DNA of 9,451 nucleotides from Leptolyngbyaceae cyanobacterium CSSed165cm_216 (GTDB lineage Bacteria > Cyanobacteriota > Cyanobacteriia > Phormidesmidales > Phormidesmidaceae), in contig SLIY01000132.1 in assembly GCA_007135385.1 (NCBI GenBank), positions 1 through 9,451 of the forward strand. The letters run 5' to 3'. The notes under the pieces are model-generated. The model worked only from the letters and a program-made list of their open reading frames with translations, ran no database searches and had not been told where the DNA came from. The translations under genes were made by a program, and so were the position numbers. Shown here in pieces: positions 1 to 5,694 of the stretch. Every line of letters starts with the position of its first letter. Positions within the stretch are counted from its first letter, which is position 1.

Positions 1-61
1 ATTGAAAATTTAGAAATAGGGCGTTGGGCACTGAACTGTTGACGGGGGATGAAATCCGAAG

Positions 62-83
62 AGCCTTGACCAATAGGCTTTTT
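62..83 (+). terminator. weak hairpin followed by a T run
   Basis: AGCCT (62-66) pairs with AGGCT (75-79) across an 8-base loop, and five T residues occupy 79-83. The shape is that of a short rho-independent terminator reading on the plus strand. A plus-strand frame open from the window edge stops at TGA 40-42, so this could end an upstream gene that lies mostly outside the window. The stem is only 5 bp and chance occurrence is quite possible. The rest of 1-182 holds nothing else I can support. Confidence 0.25.
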
Positions 84-182
84 AGGAGATTTTCTAAGTA
101 CAGCCTCACAGATAGCCTTTGTGTCCAATGTCCTGTTCTGGAGCAAGCCGAGGCGCAGTCTAGATTTGTCTCTAGCCACAAT

Positions 183-950
183 TTATAATGACTTATCTGC
201 ACTTAACTTTCTCGCAATATATACGCCATAACTGTAATAGGCCTTATATTTTTCATAAAGTTCGATTTCTTGACGTGCCGCTTCGACGACTGCACGAGCT
301 TCTTTCACATTTCTGTTTCGACTAAGAAAGTCTTGAAAACTAGACTGCATAGGTTTGTAATAATTATCCAACCAACAATGCTCTGCTAACATGAAAAACC
401 CAATTGGCGAATAACCAGTTTTCTCTAGCAGATTTATCTTTGAGGAGGGCATATCGATTTCGGGATATTCTTGCTCCCAGTACTTCTGGATTTCTGGAGG
501 GCGTACACTTGTAGTCCAGCTAATCTCGGACACGACTAGCAACCCACGGGGCTTCAGATAACGATGCCAATCAGTAATCCCTGTTTCAAAGCCGATGTTG
601 TATATCGCCCCCTCAGACCAGATAACATCAAACTCTTCATCTTCGAATGGCAAATCATCCATTGACAAGCAAACAGGCGTTATTCTTTCAGAAACTCCTC
701 CATCCTCCGCTCTAATTTTCAGTACATCAAGAAAGTCCTGAAGGAAATCAACAGCCGTGATTTTGGCATTTAACAGTCGCGCTAGAGTTAGTGTCGATGC
801 TCCTGTACCACAGCCTATATCTGCAATTTTGAGTGGTGTACTGCGATCTATAAAAGCCAGATCGATAGCTTTTTCTGTCTCTTTATCGTCACCTGGACCT
901 TGCCGAATTGCACCTTGATGTAGGTCTATAAGCAATTTGATTTCGTTCAC
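183..950 (-). CDS. class I SAM-dependent methyltransferase
   Basis: A 255-residue soluble Rossmann-fold methyltransferase. Motif I is DIGCGTGAS (residues 44-52), the acidic residue after strand 2 is D68, the motif II region EFDVIWSEGAIYNIGF spans 106-121, and LKPRGLLVVSE (132-142) is the motif III region. The RQGPG box (16-20) plus WSEGAIYNIG recalls, from memory, small methyltransferases best known as uncharacterised structural-genomics targets from Bacteroides. The substrate is unknown. Length is normal for that group and the frame is intact. The start is GTG (948-950), overlapping the stop of the upstream fragment as GTGA, with only a weak GGA 10 bases upstream, so translation may depend on coupling. 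Sampled base composition is about 41% GC, far below the genes to the right, which with the Bacteroidetes-like sequence suggests horizontal transfer (inference). The family call is firm; the biological role is not. Confidence 0.88.
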   Translation of the reverse strand: MNEIKLLIDLHQGAIRQGPGDDKETEKAIDLAFIDRSTPLKIADIGCGTGASTLTLARLLNAKITAVDFLQDFLDVLKIRAEDGGVSERITPVCLSMDDLPFEDEEFDVIWSEGAIYNIGFETGITDWHRYLKPRGLLVVSEISWTTSVRPPEIQKYWEQEYPEIDMPSSKINLLEKTGYSPIGFFMLAEHCWLDNYYKPMQSSFQDFLSRNRNVKEARAVVEAARQEIELYEKYKAYYSYGVYIARKLSADKSL

Positions 951-1246
951 TTTTTATTATCCGTCACGAGACCATACGTTTTCGCAGACTCCAGCGAAAT
1001 ATCTGGAAGGTTACGCAGCATATCATCCCAGGTAGCCTGTGCTTGCAATGTTTCTATGATCATCTCCAGTGGCTCAGAAAGGGTTGCCTGAAAATCGACT
1101 TCTTCAGGTAACTGAGGATTATACGCTAACCTTTCTTGGGGTGGGGAAAATTGTGCATTGACGCCTTCTTTGTTGCCTCTGGCATCAACTCGATACCAAC
1201 CCAGCTTTAGTAAGCTGATTTCTGTCTTCTGCCTTTTGCTATACAT
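947..1246 (-). pseudogene. 3' remnant of a transglutaminase-like protein
   Basis: A 99-codon frame from ATG (1244-1246) to TGA (947-949). Residues 16-26 read GWYRVDARGNK and continue with VNAQFSPPQERLAY. This is the pattern I know from the C-terminal end of bacterial transglutaminase-like domains, where the Asp (here D21) completes a Cys-His-Asp triad. The following EPLEMIIETLQAQATWDDML also fits the tail of such proteins. The Cys and His parts of the domain are absent: residues 1-15 come from low-value sequence including degenerate heptamers. So the protein is 5'-truncated and should not be an active transglutaminase. A TAGGA sequence 8 bases before the ATG could still allow translation, which would deliver ribosomes to the GTG of the methyltransferase through the 4-base overlap. 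An in-frame GTG at 1322-1324 would extend the frame to 125 codons but overlaps the acyltransferase start region. The family assignment rests on pattern memory; the alternative is a small hypothetical protein. Confidence 0.6.
1220..1240. repeat. three degenerate TTCTGCC heptamers
   Basis: Plus strand reads TTCTGTC (1220-1226), TTCTGCC (1227-1233), TTTTGCT (1234-1240). Short tandem heptamers of the TTCTGCC/GGCAGAA kind are common in intergenic DNA of filamentous cyanobacteria. Here they lie immediately upstream of the point where transglutaminase similarity begins, so they mark the likely rearrangement boundary. With only three imperfect units this could be coincidence. Confidence 0.4.
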
Positions 1247-1261
1247 TGGGAGTGTCCTACG

Positions 1262-1267
1262 AAGGAG
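1262..1267 (+). promoter_or_regulatory. Shine-Dalgarno AAGGAG for the acyltransferase
   Basis: A perfect AAGGAG sits 6 bases ahead of TTG 1274-1276. It decides the choice of this non-AUG start, since no ATG or GTG at a comparable spacing is found. No convincing promoter is visible; any promoter would have to lie in the transglutaminase remnant read in the opposite direction. Confidence 0.75.
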
Positions 1268-1273
1268 TCTCTT

Positions 1274-2728
1274 TTGGCCGATCGCTCTGGGGTACAGCCC
1301 CCGCTTCGTTTTATTCCGCCCCACTATCGAGCCTGGGTCGTGCGGGGCAGCTATCTGTTGCTGCCGATGCTCTTACGCATCCGGTTACGACCATGGTTAC
1401 CAGCGGGCATCTGGCCAGTGACCTGCTCTAACCCAGAGGTCTTAGCCCGATGTTGGCAACAGTTTCAGGCGGGCCAGATTCGGCTTATTCTAGCCTTTCG
1501 CCACGGTCAGGTGGATGACCCCGTATGTTTGTCATACCTGTTTTCTCGGCTGGTGCCCCAGGCGGCCCAGCGATGTGGCTTTTCCCTCAAACGACCGATC
1601 CACAGTTTTTTTATGTATGACCGGGGCATGTCCCTATGGGCTGGGGCTTGGCTCAAGTGGTTTTTTGCCAGTCTGGGGGGCATTCCAGTGCATCGGGGGC
1701 GGCGGCTGGATCTGAAAGCTCTGAAAGCGGTGCGCCAGCAAATTCTGCACGCCCCTTTTCCGGTCACCATTGCCCCCGAGGGCGCCACCAACGGCCATGG
1801 GGAAGTGATTGGCGAGCTAGAGCCTGGAACGGCACAATTGGCCTTTTGGACCGTGGAGGATTTGCAGAAAGCGAAGCGATCGGAAACCGTTGTCTTGCTA
1901 CCGGTGGGGTTGCGCTATGTTTACCCGAACCCCGACTGGCGGGCGCTCAATTGTCTGATGGGTCGATTAGAGGCTGACTGTGGTTTACCGGTACAATCCT
2001 TTGACCACCCGGCGCAAGCTACCTCAGATCAGTACTACCAACGGTTGTGGACGTTAGGTCAGTACCTCCTGACTCGCATGGAAGGGTTTTATCAGCGGTT
2101 TTACGGCAGCTTGTGGCCTCCCGAGCCTGACCAAAAAGCCGATACAGAGCCCGAGCAGCTGGCCCAACGGTTGAGTCAGGTGTTAGAGGTATCGCTGAAG
2201 GTGGGGGAAGACTTTTTTGGCTTACCTAGCACCGGCACCCTGGTCACCCGCTGCCGCCGGCTAGAAGAGGCCGGGTGGACCTACATCTATCGAGAAGACA
2301 TCGAAGATCTGAATCAACTCTCGGCTTTTGATCGGGGTCTGGCTGACTGGATCGCGGAAGCGGCCACCCTACACCTGCGGCACATGCGTTTGGTGGAAAG
2401 CTTTGTGGCTGTTAGTGGTCATTACGTGAGAGATCACCCTAGCTTTGAGCGGTTTGCTGAGACCACCCTAATTTTGTTTGACCTGGTGGAGCGGGTGAAG
2501 GGGACAAAAATTCCCCGGCGACCTCAGTTAGGTCGTCGTCATGCCTTGATTACCATCGGCGAACCGATGGACATCAGCCAGCGCTGGCCTGATTACGCCC
2601 AGTCTCGGCGGGCGGCCAAAACCGCTGTCAATACCCTGACCCAAGATTTGCAGCAAGCCCTAGAGCAGCTAATTGCGATTCAAGCTGGGGAAATTGAGCT
2701 AATATCTAAGCCGATTCGGTTGATTTGA
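1274..2728 (+). CDS. PlsC-family 1-acylglycerol-3-phosphate acyltransferase, long cyanobacterial type
   Basis: A 484-residue protein of the PlsC/LPLAT superfamily, expected to transfer an acyl chain to a lysophospholipid such as lysophosphatidic acid at the cytoplasmic membrane face. The catalytic HX4D motif is H77-GQVD-D82 (within FRHGQVDDP). The second block GGIPVHRGR (135-143) supplies the phosphate-binding Arg, the PEG block is IAPEG (166-170), and LLPVGLRY (208-215) is block IV. A hydrophobic stretch around 25-45 may associate with the membrane. It is roughly twice the length of a classical PlsC: about 260 residues after block IV contain no domain I recognise, rich in charged helices, but this long form is familiar from cyanobacterial annotation. 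The TTG start is supported by the AAGGAG just upstream. It reads divergently from the transglutaminase remnant with 27 bases between starts, and the amidase follows after 80 bases with no clear terminator, so co-transcription is possible. Confidence 0.9.
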   Translation: MADRSGVQPPLRFIPPHYRAWVVRGSYLLLPMLLRIRLRPWLPAGIWPVTCSNPEVLARCWQQFQAGQIRLILAFRHGQVDDPVCLSYLFSRLVPQAAQRCGFSLKRPIHSFFMYDRGMSLWAGAWLKWFFASLGGIPVHRGRRLDLKALKAVRQQILHAPFPVTIAPEGATNGHGEVIGELEPGTAQLAFWTVEDLQKAKRSETVVLLPVGLRYVYPNPDWRALNCLMGRLEADCGLPVQSFDHPAQATSDQYYQRLWTLGQYLLTRMEGFYQRFYGSLWPPEPDQKADTEPEQLAQRLSQVLEVSLKVGEDFFGLPSTGTLVTRCRRLEEAGWTYIYREDIEDLNQLSAFDRGLADWIAEAATLHLRHMRLVESFVAVSGHYVRDHPSFERFAETTLILFDLVERVKGTKIPRRPQLGRRHALITIGEPMDISQRWPDYAQSRRAAKTAVNTLTQDLQQALEQLIAIQAGEIELISKPIRLI

Positions 2729-2808
2729 CCTCTTTACCCTGAAATCTTTGCTAATCACCTGGCAATTTTAGCTGGGGTGGCCTTGGTTCAACTGGATCGC
2801 TGTGGTGT

Positions 2809-4404
2809 GTGGGGAACAGGCGATTGCGGCTCAAACAGCTTTTTACTGGGATGGTCAGCATAGCTGGGGTATGCCTATTTGGCAGTTTACCTGCTAAGGC
2901 TACAGCGCGGCTACAAGCCTGGGAATTTGACACCGGCCAAAACCGGTTTATGTTTACGACAGACAGCAGTGTGCAGCCTCGGGTTAGTCTACTGCTGCAG
3001 CCAAAACGGCTGGTGATTGACCTACCTGGCATTGTGACTGATGAAGCAGTCGGGAACCAGTTTATTGGCGGTGCGGTTACGGCGGTGCGGGTGATGCAGG
3101 CGGACGCTCGCACCACTCGCATGGTCCTAGAACTCGATCCAAGCTATAGCTTAGACCCACGGCAGGTAAAAGTATGGGGGATGACCAGCCACCAATGGGT
3201 TGTGCAGTTACCCAGTGCGACCCAGACGGCCACAGCCGCAATGACGGCCACCCCTAAGGCCGCCCCTAAGGCCTCACCCCCACCGCCATCTTCCCCTAGC
3301 CGTCCGTCTGCCGCTGATCCGGCTAGTGCTTTACCGCCGCTGTTAAGCCGTAACCAGGTTACCCATGCCCCCGTCTCCCGCTCTGCGACGGTGGTCCAAG
3401 GGGTACAGGTGACTCAGGAGGGGTTTTTTATGCCCATCCAGGGAGCCGCACCCCAAATTCAGGTGTATCGGACCCGTAACGAACACCAGGTGCGGCAGTT
3501 GGTAATTGATTTACTGGATGCCTCCATTTCCCAAGCTTTGAGCCCTCAGTCTTTGCCCCAGGGGCGTTATGGTATCCATCACTGGGCGGTGACTCAATTT
3601 TCCACTAATCCACCGGCAGTGCGCCTGATCTTGAATTTGGACGCGGCTAGTCCCGATTGGCAGGTCTCTTTAGTCTCCGGCGGCATTTGGCTGACCCCGA
3701 TGGGGATGCCCGCTAGTCAGATTGCCACAGCCCCCACTACCGTTGTGTTGCCGATGTTTAACTCGGCCCAGACCCAGCCTGCCCAGGCGGCCCCTCCCCC
3801 AGCGGCGATCGCCTCTTCCCCAGCACCCCAACAGCCAGCGGCCCCTCAACCTAGCCGCGATCGCATCGTGGTCATGCTCGATCCGGGGCATGGGGGAGCT
3901 GACCCAGGAGCCGTGGGGATTGGCGGTCTGCGGGAAAAAGATGTGGTGTTAGCCGTCTCCCATCACACGGCCAATGCCCTGCAGGCTCAGGGGATTGCGG
4001 TCCAAATGACTCGCCAGAGCGATCAAACTCTGGACCTACAGCCCCGAGTTGACATCGCCGAGTCCGCCAATGCCACTATTTTTGTCAGCATCCACGCCAA
4101 CGCCATCAGTATGCAACGGCCCGAGGTAAATGGCCTAGAAACCTATTACTTCTCTGATGCCGGGCATCGACTGGCCTCGGTGCTGCATCGGCGAGTTCTG
4201 GGCACCGTGGCAATGAACGATCGCGGTGTAAAGCAGGCTCGCTTCTTTGTGCTGCGCCGTACCTCCATGCCCGCCGCCCTAATCGAAATCGGCTTTGTGA
4301 CCGGGGCGACGGATGCGCCTAAGTTACGCGACCCCCAGTGGCAGGCCCAGATGGGGCAGGCGATTGCCCAGGGCATTCTGGACTATATTCAGTCGGGTCG
4401 CTAG
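2809..4404 (+). CDS. AmiC-like N-acetylmuramoyl-L-alanine amidase with two AMIN domains
   Basis: A 531-residue exported zinc amidase that cleaves the bond between MurNAc and L-Ala of the peptidoglycan stem. Residues 1-33 form a signal peptide: basic n-region (R4, R5, R7, K9), hydrophobic core, and AKA/ATA cleavage options at 31 or 33. AMIN-like beta domains lie at about 34-134 and 195-297 and would target the septum or murein. Pro/Ala-rich linkers occupy about 138-192 and 300-350. The Amidase_3 domain (352-531) has the zinc ligands H361 (DPGHGG), E376 (REKD) and H429 (SIHAN) and the catalytic E493 (LIEIGF). The loop after H429 is short, so the inhibitory helix of E. coli AmiB/AmiC is missing, as described for Nostoc AmiC. 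The start is GTG 2809-2811, which gives a proper basic n-region; there is no good Shine-Dalgarno, and TTG at 2824 is an alternative. The stop overlaps that of the convergent ATPase gene. Confidence 0.94.
   Translation: MGNRRLRLKQLFTGMVSIAGVCLFGSLPAKATARLQAWEFDTGQNRFMFTTDSSVQPRVSLLLQPKRLVIDLPGIVTDEAVGNQFIGGAVTAVRVMQADARTTRMVLELDPSYSLDPRQVKVWGMTSHQWVVQLPSATQTATAAMTATPKAAPKASPPPPSSPSRPSAADPASALPPLLSRNQVTHAPVSRSATVVQGVQVTQEGFFMPIQGAAPQIQVYRTRNEHQVRQLVIDLLDASISQALSPQSLPQGRYGIHHWAVTQFSTNPPAVRLILNLDAASPDWQVSLVSGGIWLTPMGMPASQIATAPTTVVLPMFNSAQTQPAQAAPPPAAIASSPAPQQPAAPQPSRDRIVVMLDPGHGGADPGAVGIGGLREKDVVLAVSHHTANALQAQGIAVQMTRQSDQTLDLQPRVDIAESANATIFVSIHANAISMQRPEVNGLETYYFSDAGHRLASVLHRRVLGTVAMNDRGVKQARFFVLRRTSMPAALIEIGFVTGATDAPKLRDPQWQAQMGQAIAQGILDYIQSGR
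3805..3812. repeat. HIP1 octamer GCGATCGC
   Basis: Highly iterated palindrome characteristic of many cyanobacterial genomes, here inside the Pro/Ala linker of the amidase. Confidence 0.8.
3857..3864. repeat. HIP1 octamer GCGATCGC
   Basis: Second copy, 52 bases after the previous one, at the junction between the linker and the catalytic domain of the amidase. Confidence 0.8.
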
Positions 4405-5582
4405 GTGGCTGTGGCAAAGCGGATTTTCAGATAGTCATCCTCCATTTTGGCTCCAGCAGGCTGCAGGGCAGCTAGGGCCTGGGGCAGCACCAGGTTACGA
4501 CGGTGGTTACCAATGCGAATATTCAGCTCATCTGCCGACTTACTCAGCTCAACTTTATCTTTAGGAATACCCGGCAGATACAATTCCAGACTATAGGTGT
4601 CGTTGTCCTGGAGCACTCGTAGGGTGGTTTCTTTGTAGTACACCTGGGTCGGATCTTCTTCCCCATAGAGGGTATCTTTAAGCCGGTGTAGGGCATCTAG
4701 GCCACACAGCTCTTCCGCGAATAGAGGCACCTCTTTCACTGGCAGCGGTCGGAAATCATCATAAATTTCCTGTTTATACTGCTGTTGTTTTTCCTTCATC
4801 CGCTGGAAGAACGGATCCTGCACCGCATCAGGAATGATCCGGTTGGCAATCACCAAGTCAGTGCCGACGTTATACAAGCTGAGGTAGGCGTGGGCCCGCA
4901 GGGATTCTTTAATCACCATTTTTTCTGGGTTGGTCACCAGTCGAACTGAGGTGGTCGTGGCGTCAGTCAACACCTTTTCCAGCTCAATCAGCTGTTCATA
5001 AAATTCATAGGGGGCATCCATCACCTCTCTAGTGGGCAACGAAAACCCAGCCACCGGGCGAAACAGGGGCTCTACCAGGGGCCGTAACACTTCTGAAACC
5101 GCCTGAAACGGTTTATAGAGCTTACGCATGTACCAACCCGCCACCTCCGGCAGGCTGAGCAACCGCAGGGCTGTCCCGGTCGGGGCCGAATCAATGATCA
5201 AGACATCGTATTCGTTCTCGTCATGGTGGCGCTTCATCCGCACCAGACTAAAGATCTCATCCATGCCTGGCAAAATCGCCAGTTCTTCAGCCTCAATCCC
5301 CTCTAATCCTCGGGCCTGCAACACGTCAGTAATATAGCGCTTCACCGACCCCCAATTTCCCTCTAACTCGCGTAGGGCATCCAGCTCGGCCCCCCACAGG
5401 TGAGGCTGCACCAGACGAGGATCATGGCTGAGCTCCAGATCAAAGCTATCGGCCAGGGAGTGGGCTGGGTCAGTGCTCAACACTAGGGTTTTGTACCCCA
5501 TTTCAGCACAACGTAACCCGGTGGCGGCAGCGACAGACGTTTTACCAACGCCACCTTTGCCAGTCATTAACAATACCCGCAT
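4401..5582 (-). CDS. Get3d-type TRC40/GET3/ArsA-family ATPase with C-terminal alpha-crystallin domain
   Basis: A 393-residue deviant-Walker ATPase. The P-loop GKGGVGKT (8-15) carries the signature Lys K9, switch I is DPAHS (38-42), switch II is DSAPTG (131-136), and TNPE (217-220) is the adenine-binding loop. Residues about 315-390 resemble the small heat-shock (alpha-crystallin) fold, with LPGIPKDKVEL at 336-346 and DDYLKIRF near the end. This single-ATPase architecture with an HSP20-like tail matches Get3d of cyanobacteria and plastids, a relative of the tail-anchored-protein targeting factor Get3 whose client is not settled. Only two Cys are present (C25, C293), with no CXXC zinc motif and no metalloid-binding triad, so an arsenite-pump role is unlikely. 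ATG start with GAGGA 7 bases upstream. The preceding minus-strand gene is 112 bases away; the stop shares CTAG with the convergent amidase. No ars genes are nearby. Confidence 0.94.
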   Translation of the reverse strand: MRVLLMTGKGGVGKTSVAAATGLRCAEMGYKTLVLSTDPAHSLADSFDLELSHDPRLVQPHLWGAELDALRELEGNWGSVKRYITDVLQARGLEGIEAEELAILPGMDEIFSLVRMKRHHDENEYDVLIIDSAPTGTALRLLSLPEVAGWYMRKLYKPFQAVSEVLRPLVEPLFRPVAGFSLPTREVMDAPYEFYEQLIELEKVLTDATTTSVRLVTNPEKMVIKESLRAHAYLSLYNVGTDLVIANRIIPDAVQDPFFQRMKEKQQQYKQEIYDDFRPLPVKEVPLFAEELCGLDALHRLKDTLYGEEDPTQVYYKETTLRVLQDNDTYSLELYLPGIPKDKVELSKSADELNIRIGNHRRNLVLPQALAALQPAGAKMEDDYLKIRFATAT

Positions 5583-5589
5583 GTGGGTG

Positions 5590-5594
5590 TCCTC
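5590..5594 (-). promoter_or_regulatory. Shine-Dalgarno GAGGA for the Get3d-type ATPase
   Basis: GAGGA on the minus strand lies 7 bases before ATG 5582-5580 and supports that start; the P-loop begins at residue 8, as in relatives. Confidence 0.65.
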
Positions 5595-5603
5595 GCCTTT
5601 TTC

Positions 5604-5632
5604 CTATAGTTACCTCAATAACTAATCTATAG
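5604..5632. repeat. inverted repeat between two CTATAG palindromes in the ATPase leader
   Basis: TAGTTA (5607-5612) and TAACTA (5619-5624) are perfect inverted arms around CCTCAA. CTATAG palindromes lie at 5604-5609, overlapping the first arm, and at 5627-5632. The block sits 22-50 bases upstream of the ATPase ATG in an AT-rich pocket, where a promoter and operator would be expected. AT-rich TAACTA/CTATAG could itself serve as a -10 element on the minus strand, but no matching -35 is clear. The sequence symmetry is certain; a regulatory role is inference. Confidence 0.45.
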
Positions 5633-5661
5633 TTTTTTCCGGGTTTCCGCAGGGATAGGAG

Positions 5662-5683
5662 AAAAATCAAGGGGGAATACCCC
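5662..5683 (-). terminator. possible terminator after the FAD oxidoreductase gene
   Basis: On the minus strand, 11 bases after the oxidoreductase stop, GGGG-TATT-CCCC (5683-5672) forms a 4-bp GC stem followed by a T-rich tail ending in five T (5666-5662). The stem is short and four bases (TTGA, 5670-5667) separate the hairpin region from the T run, so termination would be partial at best. If real, it would partly insulate the Get3d gene from upstream transcription. Confidence 0.35.
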
Positions 5684-5694
5684 AATCAGTTTAT

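Noticed and set aside
1..42. A plus-strand frame open from the window edge to TGA at 40-42 (13 residues, ending WALNC).
   Set aside because: Too short to judge as the end of a real gene; the only support is a weak hairpin 20 bases later.
39..96. TTGACG (39-44) and TTGACC (66-71) as -35 promoter boxes.
   Set aside because: No TATAAT-like hexamer at 16-18 bases from either, and no plus-strand gene follows.
1158..1421. Overlapping plus-strand frames of 61-87 codons around the acyltransferase start.
   Set aside because: Out of frame with the clearly recognisable PlsC protein, no family resemblance, no better ribosome site.
4401..5582. Arsenic resistance operon.
   Set aside because: No arsB, arsC, arsD or arsR neighbour, and the ATPase lacks the metalloid-binding cysteines.
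5604..5638. The inverted repeat followed by six T as a plus-strand terminator.
   Set aside because: No plus-strand gene lies upstream of it; the neighbouring genes on both sides read on the minus strand.
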